Source: a virus. Taken from it: 44,823 bases of DNA. Positions 6,996 through 14,346 of the stretch are shown here, in pieces (the first letter of the stretch is position 1; each line of letters opens with the position of its first letter). The stretch covers positions 1-44,823 of the IMG/VR virus record IMGVR_UViG_3300033388_004910; one strand, 5' to 3'. The translations under genes and the position numbers were made by a program. Below the pieces are notes generated by a model that saw only the letters and a list, made by a program, of their open reading frames with translations, was not told where the DNA came from and ran no database searches.

Positions 6996-7159
6996 TTGGT
7001 GAATTTATATTAAACAAAGAAGAGATCAAAAGTGCGATATTTGAGTACATGAGTAATAGAATCCAAATTAATACGGGAGATCACATTAAAAGTATGTCGG
7101 ATGAAGATATAAAAGCCCTTCCTGAATCCATAACAATGCTGTATGTTAAAAGAATTTAA
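6992..7159 (+). CDS. Hypothetical protein (55 aa)
   Basis: I chose the TTG at 6992, seven bases after GGGAGGTG and overlapping the exonuclease stop, rather than the upstream ATG at 6908, which would overlap the exonuclease by almost 90 bases. The short acidic product has no motif. Confidence 0.55.
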   Translation: MIGEFILNKEEIKSAIFEYMSNRIQINTGDHIKSMSDEDIKALPESITMLYVKRI

Positions 7160-7172
7160 TTAGGAGGTACAT

Positions 7173-8075
7173 TTGAATTGTAATGATTGTCCGAGAGAAT
7201 GGTGTTGTCTTAGATCTTCCTTAAAAAAGGAGCCTACAACAACACGAGGAGTTTTTCCGAAAGATTCAAGGATAACAGCAAAAGATATTGAAAGATTGGC
7301 TGATTTGTTCACACGACCAAGGCTAAGAAAACCTTTCAGTATCTTTGATCGGGGTCTTTATTTTACCACCCCACAAAAATTCACAAAGAAGGATCTTGAA
7401 TTTGTAGAACTCACAAGGAATGGATTAAAAGAAATTGACAAACTGTTCAAAGGGCTTTTTCCATCTCCTTTCACTCTTCCAATTCTAAACTTACCTAAGG
7501 AGGAAAATTCTATGGGGCCGAAAACATGTGCGTGGTGCGGAGATAAAATCAAAGACTACAACCTGGGATTGAAAATGGGACATGGGGATGTAGAGATATG
7601 CAGCCAGAACTGCAAAACTGCAACAGACATCCATATTAAGCATCTTGATTTCGATCCATACAATGAGTATCACAACTGTGATTTCTGTACAAAAAAAGAT
7701 CTTGATCGTGATTCTTGTATTTATAACCAAAAATTACCGGTTTTGAGAATCTGTTCTTCATTGTGTGTTGACCCCGATGTTGTGGAAAAAAATAAGAAGG
7801 AAAAAGGGGGAAAAGTAGATCTCATCGGAGAAAAAATCACCATCCCTGAGGAACACTGGGAGGATCTCGAAGAAAAAACGCTATTGGCTGCAAGAGCAGA
7901 AACAGACATGCACACTGCCAAAAGCACCTTCATGGCCAAAAAATCAGACTGCCTGAGAGTCAAAGATGAGCTTAAAGAACTCGTCAACACTACCATTCCC
8001 GGCCTTGACAAATACGATTACACATATAATCCCTTTGATCAGTCGGTTACGGTTCATGGTGTGAAGCATGAGTGA
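7173..8075 (+). CDS. Cysteine-rich protein between exonuclease and RecT (300 aa)
   Basis: A TTG start follows TAGGAGGTACAT. The N-terminal part (about 1-113) begins CNDCPREWCC. A second cysteine-rich part runs from about 114 to 200 (CAWCG, CSQNC, CDFC) and looks like several zinc-binding knuckles. The last 80 residues are a charged helix. An in-frame ATG at 7512 (residue 114) has its own AAGGAGG six bases upstream, so a shorter C-terminal product may also be made. The position between exonuclease and annealing protein suggests DNA recombination. No family is recognised. Confidence 0.75.
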   Translation: MNCNDCPREWCCLRSSLKKEPTTTRGVFPKDSRITAKDIERLADLFTRPRLRKPFSIFDRGLYFTTPQKFTKKDLEFVELTRNGLKEIDKLFKGLFPSPFTLPILNLPKEENSMGPKTCAWCGDKIKDYNLGLKMGHGDVEICSQNCKTATDIHIKHLDFDPYNEYHNCDFCTKKDLDRDSCIYNQKLPVLRICSSLCVDPDVVEKNKKEKGGKVDLIGEKITIPEEHWEDLEEKTLLAARAETDMHTAKSTFMAKKSDCLRVKDELKELVNTTIPGLDKYDYTYNPFDQSVTVHGVKHE

Positions 8076-9177
8076 TGGCAAAAAAGACTATGGAAAAATG
8101 GGCCAGGAGAGCAGCAATCAAAACAACATTGAAGAATTCTTTAATGTCGCAGAGAAACAATTGGCTGTTGCTCTCCCAAAGCATCTCGAAGTGCCGAAGC
8201 TCACTCGATCGTTTCAGACAGCACTCCTGAAGAATCCGGAACTCAGGAAGTGCACAGTCCTTTCCATGTTCAATGCAGCAATCGAGTGCGCCCACATGGG
8301 CCTGGAGCCTGGCAGACTTCTCCACCTTGTACCTTTCAAGACAAAGCTCACTGTCATTGTCGATTACAAAGGCCTGATCGAACTCGCCCGGAGATCTAGC
8401 CAGGTAATTAGTGTTAATGCTGTCTGTGTCTATGAGAATGAACCACACGAGTATCGGGAAGGCTTAAATCGTACTTGTAAGCATACTCCTCTTCCAAGAT
8501 CAAAGAGAGGAGAGAATAAAATCGCGGCGTATGCTGTAATCCAGTACAAAGACGGATACTCAGACTTTGAATGGATGTGGACTGATGACATTCTTGACAT
8601 CCGGAACAGATCTGCAGGATACAGAAAAGATCCGGAAGGATGTATTTGGGTGAAGCATGAGGATGAGATGTTCAAAAAGACAACCGTCCGGAGAGGATCG
8701 AAACGCTGGCCCCAATCTGCAGAGATGCAGTATGCTCTGGATCGTGATGAAGATCTCGAACCAATCCATCTTGGTGAAGCTGAAAGAAATGAAGATCTGG
8801 AAGAAATACTCGCAAACGGTGAAAAAGAAACTCTTGGTGGCGAAGATATCAAAACTCCAGAGCAAGAAATTATTCCTCCTGAGAGAAAAGAAGGAGATGA
8901 TCCGAACAAAGTTACATCCGGAGGAAATAAAAGCCCACAGAAGCAAAAATACATCCTCACCGGATATCATTCTCCGAAGGCTAACGGTAACAAAGGGGCT
9001 GATATCGCTGTGATACAGGTTGAAGATACCGCAAATGCAACCGTTATCCTGGAGACCCGGTATGTCAATCTGGACAAGAGCATTGGATCTCGTGTCCCTG
9101 GTGTAAGTGACTGTGAATCATTCGATGAGGTTAAATATATCCTCTCCGGATACTCTGGATTAGAGAAGAGGGAATAG
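8068..9177 (+). CDS. recT: RecT-family single-strand annealing protein
   Basis: Residues 20-235 match RecT: NPELRKCTVLSMF near 56-68, AAIECAHMGLEP near 70-81, HLVPFKTKLTVIVDYKG near 86-102 and the following beta region ending in RRGSKRWP. RecT proteins coat single-stranded DNA and anneal complementary strands, working with the upstream exonuclease. At 369 residues it is longer than usual. After an acidic linker (about 236-290) comes an additional domain of about 80 residues containing KYILTGY and KYILSGY, which I cannot place. The ATG overlaps the previous gene by eight bases. Confidence 0.92.
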   Translation: MSDGKKDYGKMGQESSNQNNIEEFFNVAEKQLAVALPKHLEVPKLTRSFQTALLKNPELRKCTVLSMFNAAIECAHMGLEPGRLLHLVPFKTKLTVIVDYKGLIELARRSSQVISVNAVCVYENEPHEYREGLNRTCKHTPLPRSKRGENKIAAYAVIQYKDGYSDFEWMWTDDILDIRNRSAGYRKDPEGCIWVKHEDEMFKKTTVRRGSKRWPQSAEMQYALDRDEDLEPIHLGEAERNEDLEEILANGEKETLGGEDIKTPEQEIIPPERKEGDDPNKVTSGGNKSPQKQKYILTGYHSPKANGNKGADIAVIQVEDTANATVILETRYVNLDKSIGSRVPGVSDCESFDEVKYILSGYSGLEKRE

Positions 9178-9178
9178 T

Positions 9179-9463
9179 ATGCTTGATGCGGGTGCTATCA
9201 TCAAAGCAGCAAATGAAAACAAGGATAAAGCTTATCGGTGGCCAAGTATTAGATATGGTGAAGCTGTCGGAGATATGAAATTATTCCGGGAAGAGCTTAT
9301 TAAGGGCAGAATAAAGAATATTGTATTAATGGGTTCTCGGCAGATTCTTTTTCCATCCGGAAGCATGATTGTGTTTACAATAGCGAGTGACAATTTGGAC
9401 GGGCATATCTTCACTGATGTAGAGACTGGGGAAGATATGTACGGGCCATACGAGCCGTATTAG
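9179..9463 (+). CDS. Hypothetical protein (94 aa)
   Basis: The ATG follows AGAGGGAATAGT. The product is a compact mixed alpha/beta protein of 94 residues with no motif I recognise. It ends the recombination block; a 187-base gap follows. Confidence 0.7.
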   Translation: MLDAGAIIKAANENKDKAYRWPSIRYGEAVGDMKLFREELIKGRIKNIVLMGSRQILFPSGSMIVFTIASDNLDGHIFTDVETGEDMYGPYEPY

Positions 9464-9476
9464 TGAGTGTCACAAC

Positions 9477-9503
9477 TTGTTTTCAGTTTTGCTGTTTTAT
9501 ACT
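9477..9503 (+). promoter_or_regulatory. Promoter candidate for the replication block
   Basis: TATACT (9498-9503) is a good -10 box; the best -35 is TTGTTT (9477-9482) with a short 15-base spacer. It lies in the 187-base gap (9464-9650) before the initiator gene. The rest of the gap has a GC-rich stretch (about 9571-9606) with partial dyad symmetry. Confidence 0.3.
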
Positions 9504-9650
9504 TTCGTGCTATTTTGATTACAGGGTAGATAATCGATTACAACATTGAACATATATAAAGCTAACCTCGGCTGGGCTCTTTCTACCCTGCCTGGCCGGG
9601 GGGTGCTGCTACACGCAGAGGTGTGTTATCTGGAAAATAAAGGATAGAGG

Positions 9651-10502
9651 ATGGCGAAAAATAATTATTTCATCGTGAACAGAAGTATTGTTAAACATTG
9701 GGTTTGGGATGATAAACCATTTAGCAAAGGTCAAGCTTGGATCGATATGATCAGGATGGCAAACAGCCAGGATAAAAAAATCCCTTACAAAGGTGAATTA
9801 GTTGTTGTCAAAAGAGGTTCTTTCATCACTTCTTTAGCCAAGTTATCAGAGAAGTGGGGTTGGTCGATCAACAAAACCCGCCTGTTTATCACACATTTAA
9901 AAAATGACGAAATGTTGGTATCGATAAAGGTATCGATAAAGGATAATAAAAAGCACCGGTACATCCTTACTAACTACGAGGATTTCCAGTTTTCACCACA
10001 TGATAAAGGTATCGATAAAGGTATCGATAAAGGTATGGGTAAAGGTATGGGTAAAGGACATAAACAAATAAGTATTAAAGAAGAAGAATTAAATAAGATA
10101 TCTTTGTCAGAAGTTATAAATTTGTGGAATGAAATCATGGGTAAAAAGGTGCGAGTTACCGATGGCCGTAGGGAAAAGTTCAATACACGCATCAAAGAAT
10201 GGAAAGATCTTGCTACTATCAAAAAAATATTAGATAAAATCAAAGCTTCCTCCTTCTGCATGGGAAAGACAGGATGGAAAGCTGATATAGATTGGTTACT
10301 GGATAATGATACCAACTGGGTGAAAGTAATCGAGGGTAAATACGATGATCAGGAAGAAAGCAAAAGAACACCCCAAGAGAACGAAGATATCAAAACCGCA
10401 TATAGATGTGCCGGAAGGAACCCTGGATGTACAAAAGGAGAAGAACGAGTGTGTAAAGTATGCCCGAATAAAATTGCAAGAAAGGAGCGAATGAAATTAT
10501 GA
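9651..10502 (+). CDS. Replication initiator-like protein (winged-helix, DnaD-like)
   Basis: The N-terminus (NYFIVNRSIVKHWVWDDKPF...AWIDMIRMAN...RGSFITSLAKLSEKWGWSINKTRLFITHL) matches the winged-helix domain of phage replication/replisome-organiser proteins, which bind the phage origin and recruit helicase loading functions. The middle is a repeated Lys-Gly linker (KGIDKGIDKGMGKG), encoded by 12-bp DNA repeats. A C-terminal helical domain (about 145-230) resembles the conserved C-terminal part of such proteins. The last 50 residues carry C-x5-C and C-x2-C, a possible zinc site. No separate helicase or loader is seen nearby. The ATG follows a weak AGGATAGAGG. Confidence 0.8.
   Translation: MAKNNYFIVNRSIVKHWVWDDKPFSKGQAWIDMIRMANSQDKKIPYKGELVVVKRGSFITSLAKLSEKWGWSINKTRLFITHLKNDEMLVSIKVSIKDNKKHRYILTNYEDFQFSPHDKGIDKGIDKGMGKGMGKGHKQISIKEEELNKISLSEVINLWNEIMGKKVRVTDGRREKFNTRIKEWKDLATIKKILDKIKASSFCMGKTGWKADIDWLLDNDTNWVKVIEGKYDDQEESKRTPQENEDIKTAYRCAGRNPGCTKGEERVCKVCPNKIARKERMKL
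9917..10055. repeat. 12-bp iterons inside the initiator gene, probable origin
   Basis: GGTATCGATAAA occurs at 9917-9928, 9929-9940, 10008-10019 and 10020-10031, and the variant GGTATGGGTAAA at 10032-10043 and 10044-10055. A partial copy follows 9940. Each core contains the palindrome ATCGAT or its variant. A markedly A-rich stretch (10056-10110) follows. Iterons plus an A+T-rich segment within the initiator gene is the layout of the lambda origin inside gene O; the role here is inferred from that analogy. Confidence 0.65.
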
Positions 10503-10714
10503 AAAGAATAAAAGTTGGAATGAGAGGAAAAGTAGAGTTAGTTCGTAATATTGGAAGTAACGCACAATCTGCTAAAGCTGGAACGATTTGTTTCGCTGAA
10601 AAAATGTATGGTGGATTTAAAATAAAAACAGAGAGATGTTCACATTGTGGTATTGCTGTATATATCACTAAAGTTCAAGAGCGAGATTTTATAATTATAG
10701 AGGCGTTTAAATGA
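10499..10714 (+). CDS. Hypothetical protein (71 aa)
   Basis: The ATG overlaps the end of the initiator gene. The basic, beta-rich product has one Cys-x2-Cys (CSHC, about residues 47-50). It may bind nucleic acid, but no family is recognised. Confidence 0.65.
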   Translation: MKRIKVGMRGKVELVRNIGSNAQSAKAGTICFAEKMYGGFKIKTERCSHCGIAVYITKVQERDFIIIEAFK

Positions 10715-11046
10715 GAGAACCATGGTGTGTAAAGTGTGGGACAACTGGGTGGGCATCGATCGGGACTTATAAGATGGTGGAATTTAAGGGTGTGGATGGC
10801 AAAGAGTATGTGGCCGAGGACTGGAAAATAGTCGGAAATGCAGTGTGTGACTGCCAGAGCGAGAAGGCAGTCAGGCTCAGAAACGGAGGGAAGGTAGATT
10901 ATAACTACTTCCTGGAGAACAGGGATATAGGAGATCAAAAGATAAAGTATTGGCAAGATCCTCGGCAAGCAGCAGCAGAGGACCACCGACAAAAAGGCTT
11001 TGATGATCTTGTGAATAAAACTGCCCAAGGGCAGAAAATAAACTAA
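10711..11046 (+). CDS. Hypothetical cysteine-motif protein (111 aa)
   Basis: The ATG overlaps the previous stop (ATGA). WCVKCGTTGW at the N-terminus and CDC near residue 46 could form one zinc site. The C-terminal half is charged and helical. It is downstream of the initiator, so a replication accessory role is possible but unsupported by sequence. Confidence 0.65.
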   Translation: MREPWCVKCGTTGWASIGTYKMVEFKGVDGKEYVAEDWKIVGNAVCDCQSEKAVRLRNGGKVDYNYFLENRDIGDQKIKYWQDPRQAAAEDHRQKGFDDLVNKTAQGQKIN

Positions 11047-11056
11047 GGAGGATCTT

Positions 11057-11305
11057 ATGTACGGAGACAAAGAATTACTGGAAAAAGCTATTAAGGATCA
11101 AGAGAAATTATTGAGTAGAATTAACGCTTACATCGCATGGGGGAGAAAGGCGATTTTAATTGAAGAAAACTATAAGACTGGGGATTACAAAGAAGAAATC
11201 AAAGAAATTAATGATCATGTTAAAAAAAGAAAGAAGGAAGCTGAAGAAAGTAGATGGAATATTTATTTCCTGAAAGCACTGTACAAGATGCAATACGGCG
11301 AATAA
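11057..11305 (+). CDS. Hypothetical coiled-coil protein (82 aa)
   Basis: The ATG follows AAGGAGGATCTT. The whole product is charged and helical (many Lys and Glu), suggesting a coiled coil. No family is recognised. Confidence 0.6.
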   Translation: MYGDKELLEKAIKDQEKLLSRINAYIAWGRKAILIEENYKTGDYKEEIKEINDHVKKRKKEAEESRWNIYFLKALYKMQYGE

Positions 11306-11321
11306 GCCAAAAGGAGGAGCA

Positions 11322-11636
11322 TTGGGCAGTAATATAAAAAAACAAAGAAGAAAGCTCCGGATGATTCTCTCCGGAGCCCCGGTCGCAGATCCACAAAAGA
11401 AATTGACGCAATTAATTAACCAGGGATATCCCAAAAAGATGGTCGAAGAGATGCTTGGCATTGATCAGGAAAAACCAGAGTTCACAGTTGGCCGGGCAAA
11501 AGAGGTTTACAAGGATATCATGATGAAATTCAAAAGGGATAAAAAAAAGGATGTTGAGAGACTTGGATATGATCCTACTAAAAATCTTAGTTTCTTCCCT
11601 TCTATGATGCGTAACACCTCCAGGAGGACACCGTAA
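11322..11636 (+). CDS. Hypothetical basic protein (104 aa)
   Basis: A TTG start follows AAGGAGGAGCA. The product is very basic at the N-terminus (SNIKKQRRKLR) and helical through the centre. The last 20 residues read differently in character. Basic composition suggests nucleic acid contact; no family is recognised. Confidence 0.6.
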   Translation: MGSNIKKQRRKLRMILSGAPVADPQKKLTQLINQGYPKKMVEEMLGIDQEKPEFTVGRAKEVYKDIMMKFKRDKKKDVERLGYDPTKNLSFFPSMMRNTSRRTP

Positions 11637-11638
11637 TT

Positions 11639-11674
11639 ATGCCAAGCGTTGATGAGATAAACACCAAATTATGA
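11639..11674 (+). CDS. Possible 11-residue leader peptide
   Basis: An ATG preceded by CAGGAGGACACC opens an 11-codon frame (MPSVDEINTKL) whose stop overlaps the ATG of the resolvase gene. The strong ribosome binding site and exact ATGA overlap suggest it couples translation of the resolvase. It could also simply be an evolutionary remnant of the site. Confidence 0.35.
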   Translation: MPSVDEINTKL

Positions 11675-12036
11675 AGAAGATTATATTTGAGATCCCCATC
11701 AAGATCGAGACAGCCAACAACCGGCCAGTGAATTTCTGGGTAGCAGCTGAGAGACAGAAAGAACACAGGTACTTTGCCTTACCGTTAACACTTTCGGCAG
11801 TCCATGGAGCTAAATTCTATCCTTCAAAGGATGAAGTCCTGCAGGTGACGATCATGAGGGTTTCTCCTGGGGTTCTTGACAGTGATAACCTTGGAACTTC
11901 TTTCAAAGGCATCCGGGATGGGATAGCAGACGGGCTCTGGCGTAAGAATGATACTGATAACTTCATCTGGAAATATGATCAGGCATCCAGGGGCCGTGAT
12001 TACACCGTATTTGTGGAGGTGAAGGTTGTTGAATAA
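11671..12036 (+). CDS. RusA-like Holliday junction resolvase
   Basis: The 121-residue protein shows the RusA signature DSDNLGTSFKGIRDGIADGL (about residues 70-89) followed by KNDTDNF: Asp70, Asp72, Asp83 and the later Asp near 94 fit the metal-binding acidic residues of RusA. These small dimeric endonucleases cut four-way junctions symmetrically, resolving recombination intermediates before packaging. The presence of exonuclease, RecT and replication genes upstream fits this. The start is an ATG overlapping a tiny upstream frame. Confidence 0.85.
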   Translation: MKKIIFEIPIKIETANNRPVNFWVAAERQKEHRYFALPLTLSAVHGAKFYPSKDEVLQVTIMRVSPGVLDSDNLGTSFKGIRDGIADGLWRKNDTDNFIWKYDQASRGRDYTVFVEVKVVE

Positions 12037-12052
12037 AGAGAGGATTGAGTAG

Positions 12053-12166
12053 ATAAAAGAATTATTCAAAGGGTGTTGTATATACGCAAGCGGAAATGGG
12101 ACATATACAGGTTATGAGATCAGGGAGATCTGTGACTTGGCATTAAAAGAATTGGAGGATAAATGA
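12053..12166 (+). CDS. Short coding-like frame with no normal start (37 aa)
   Basis: From the stop at 12050-12052 to the TGA at 12164-12166 the frame reads a plausible peptide (ending EIREICDLALKELEDK), and its stop overlaps the next ATG as real neighbours do here. The only upstream TTG (12045) is out of frame by one base. It may be a gene with a frameshift, a non-standard start such as ATA, or a sequencing error in the run of A bases. Confidence 0.35.
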   Translation: MKELFKGCCIYASGNGTYTGYEIREICDLALKELEDK

Positions 12167-12816
12167 TCAAAATTCTATTTTTATTGATTGCAGTGGTGTG
12201 TTGTGCAAACCCTGACATTTATAATGACACAGTATTGACCAGAACAACATATCAAAAGATCGAGGTTGAAAAACACAAAGCTTTTTTAGGCGAACAATGC
12301 GAGGCCTCTATATATACCCGGGAGATCAGGGCGTACAAATTCACCTGCCCGATATGTGCGGAGATTATCGAATATGAGGAATTTGGGGTTGCTGACAGTT
12401 CGGATGTTTGCGGATGTTATTTTTATTATCCGTCTAAAAAAGGATGCTATAAACTCGAAGGTATTTTTGATCCTGGGGATAACACTGCAGTTTATATCAG
12501 CAGAGCATTGTTTTTTGTGTGCAAAAACTGCAAAAAGCAAACACAAAAAGCACTAAACGAAATCAGAAAAGAATTTCAAGAAAGCTTGATCGTAGATGTT
12601 AAAGCACACTTAAAATTGAAGATGGCCCTGAAAATGACGAATGATGATATTTATCCCGGCAATCCCAGGGGATCTAATTTTATTGTTGTATCACCAAGAA
12701 AAGAACACCTCACAGGGATCGTGGTGCCACAAAAAAAGAGCCCTGAGGAAACAGTGATCAAATACTATGTTGATCCAGGGGCCACTTACAGAATAATAAT
12801 CCATGGTATGGAGTAA
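12163..12816 (+). CDS. Lipoprotein-like or secreted cysteine-rich protein (217 aa)
   Basis: The ATG follows TGGAGGATAA. The N-terminus MIKILFLLIAVVCC is a strong signal segment with Cys13-Cys14 where a lipobox would put the modified Cys, though the -3 residue is not ideal. The mature part has CPIC, a CGC and CKNCKK, so a zinc-binding fold outside the cytoplasm or a disulfide-rich fold. Its function is unknown; an envelope-acting protein such as an exclusion or lysis helper is possible, but that is inference. Confidence 0.7.
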   Translation: MIKILFLLIAVVCCANPDIYNDTVLTRTTYQKIEVEKHKAFLGEQCEASIYTREIRAYKFTCPICAEIIEYEEFGVADSSDVCGCYFYYPSKKGCYKLEGIFDPGDNTAVYISRALFFVCKNCKKQTQKALNEIRKEFQESLIVDVKAHLKLKMALKMTNDDIYPGNPRGSNFIVVSPRKEHLTGIVVPQKKSPEETVIKYYVDPGATYRIIIHGME

Positions 12817-13262
12817 TGCCGGAGCAGATGAGGATTGGCGTATCAAAACACAAACATCTTGTCGAAAGGGCTGTTATGTGGCTGAAAAGGAAAAGATATC
12901 CTGTTATTTTACCTGAATTTATTGCTTATACTTGGAACAGAGAAAACCCGGATGTTATAGCCTTTAATTCCCATCACTCAGTAGTGATTGAATGCAAAAC
13001 AAGTAGGTCTGATTTTCTCAGGGATAAGAAAAAACCATGTAAAAACCTTATTTATAAAGGCATGGGAAACTATCGGTATTACCTTTGCCCGGAAAATATA
13101 ATTCAAATTGATGACGTACCGAAAATATGGGGCTTAATCTGGGTTGTTGAAAAGAAATTCATTTTAAGAAAACAAGCCCCTTTTATCCCTTGGGCTGAGA
13201 TATGCTATAAAAGCGAGATTAACACACTTGTCTCAAAAGTGCGCAGAAATGAGGTTGGTTAA
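12816..13262 (+). CDS. PD-(D/E)XK nuclease-like protein (148 aa)
   Basis: The sequence ENPDVIAFN (Asp46) followed by VVIECKTSRSDFLRD (Glu59, Lys61) is the D-(x)n-E-x-K active-site pattern of PD-(D/E)XK endonucleases, with a conserved Arg-Ser-Asp-Phe stretch after it. A Glu in the first helix (HLVERAVMWLK) fits too. Similar small proteins in phages are annotated as resolvase- or MmcB-like nucleases. Substrate unknown. The ATG overlaps the previous stop. Confidence 0.75.
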   Translation: MPEQMRIGVSKHKHLVERAVMWLKRKRYPVILPEFIAYTWNRENPDVIAFNSHHSVVIECKTSRSDFLRDKKKPCKNLIYKGMGNYRYYLCPENIIQIDDVPKIWGLIWVVEKKFILRKQAPFIPWAEICYKSEINTLVSKVRRNEVG

Positions 13263-13504
13263 TGCCAGAACAAATGATGATCCTCATAGAAATCAAGAGA
13301 GAAAGAAAAAGGCAAGATAAACTCCATCCTGACAATAAGCTTGAGGATATGAGCGGATATTTGACTGAAGAATACCTGGAAGCAACCAGGGAATGGAACG
13401 ATGGAAACTATGAGAAATTACGAGAAGAATTAATCCATGTAATTGCCACAGGCGTTAGATGGATTGAGATGTTAGATGAGAGGAAAAAACATGGTAAGAG
13501 ATGA
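13262..13504 (+). CDS. MazG-like all-alpha nucleotide pyrophosphohydrolase (80 aa)
   Basis: The N-terminus EIKRERKRQDKLHP and the later EEYLEATREW and EELIHVIATGVRWIE match small phage MazG-like proteins, which hydrolyse (d)NTPs. The acidic helix EEYLE (residues 36-40) and EEL (55-57) fit the metal-binding pattern, but the usual acidic residue in the last position is His59, so activity is uncertain. It begins MPEQM, identical to the start of the gene before it. Confidence 0.6.
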   Translation: MPEQMMILIEIKRERKRQDKLHPDNKLEDMSGYLTEEYLEATREWNDGNYEKLREELIHVIATGVRWIEMLDERKKHGKR

Positions 13505-13772
13505 TTTGAAATTTGTAATATTGCTGATGTTCCTGACACCGTTTTTATGCTTCCTTTGCTGGGATCTGGGGAGGTTGCATTCGATAGTCGATTGCCCCCA
13601 GGAAATTACGGTCAGGAACATCGGCACCATAACAATGTCAGTGGAGGAAGTTCCACAGAAAGGGGATCATAGTTATTATGGAATTTTACGACAAGCTGAA
13701 AGTAAAAAAGAACGCAAGCCCGGAGACAATCAAGAAGGCGTACTACGACCAAGCGAAAGAGTGTCACCCTGA
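13491..13772 (+). CDS. Small membrane protein overlapping the J-domain gene (93 aa)
   Basis: I chose the ATG at 13491, which overlaps the previous gene and follows GAGAGGAAAA. One hydrophobic segment (about residues 7-26) is a membrane anchor or signal. The last 31 codons run out of frame through the start of the J-domain gene, an unusual overlap of 95 bases, so either the C-terminal tail is real overlap or the frame was extended by mutation. Function unknown. Confidence 0.5.
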   Translation: MVRDDLKFVILLMFLTPFLCFLCWDLGRLHSIVDCPQEITVRNIGTITMSVEEVPQKGDHSYYGILRQAESKKERKPGDNQEGVLRPSERVSP

Positions 13773-14346
13773 CACTCATCCTGGAGATCTGAAGAAGGCT
13801 GCACAATTTATCGAATTGAATAAGATACATAATGTGTTATCTGATCAATCAAGACGAGAATATTACGACAAAACAGGGGACGGAGAAACACTGCACAATC
13901 TTCCTGCAGAAACCATCGGAATGATGACTCAGATGTTCAATGCCACGATTGCAAACAACATCACTCACATAAATGACTTTGATGTTGTCGGCAATATGAA
14001 ATTAACAGTCGAACAAGCCTTGATTGTATGTGACCAAAACGTAAAAAAACATAGCAAGGAGATCTTAAAACTTAATGAGGCAAAGAAGAAGTACATGTTC
14101 AAGGAATCAGAATTCTTAGGTACAAACCTACTTGAAAATGTGTTTATTTCAAAGATCCAGTATTACGAAAGGGAAAAGGCTGAAGCTGAGAATAAAATCA
14201 AAGTATTAAAGGAGATCAAAAAAATGCTTACCTGTTTCAAAACGCAGTTCAGCAGAAGTGCAGCTATCCGGAATGTCATGAAACACAACTTTCCGGATGC
14301 AGATATAAATTTCAGTGATTCAACAGTAGGAGGTTTCAGTGAGTAA
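13678..14346 (+). CDS. J-domain (DnaJ-like) protein
   Basis: The first 65 residues are a J-domain: FYDKLKVKKNASPETIKKAYY, then CHPDTHPGD with the His-Pro-Asp motif at 30-32, and LSDQSRREYYDKTGDG. The HPD motif is required to stimulate Hsp70 ATPase. There is no Gly/Phe region or DnaJ zinc domain; the remaining 150 residues are helical with a long coiled coil around 135-190. It may recruit host DnaK to a phage complex, as lambda replication does via host DnaJ. The start is an ATG with a weak AAGGGG site. The stop overlaps the radical SAM gene. Confidence 0.85.
   Translation: MEFYDKLKVKKNASPETIKKAYYDQAKECHPDTHPGDLKKAAQFIELNKIHNVLSDQSRREYYDKTGDGETLHNLPAETIGMMTQMFNATIANNITHINDFDVVGNMKLTVEQALIVCDQNVKKHSKEILKLNEAKKKYMFKESEFLGTNLLENVFISKIQYYEREKAEAENKIKVLKEIKKMLTCFKTQFSRSAAIRNVMKHNFPDADINFSDSTVGGFSE

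Noticed and set aside
6908-7159. Longer start for the 55-residue protein
   Set aside because: The ATG at 6908 would overlap the exonuclease by almost 90 bases; the TTG at 6992 has GGGAGGTG upstream and a normal overlap.
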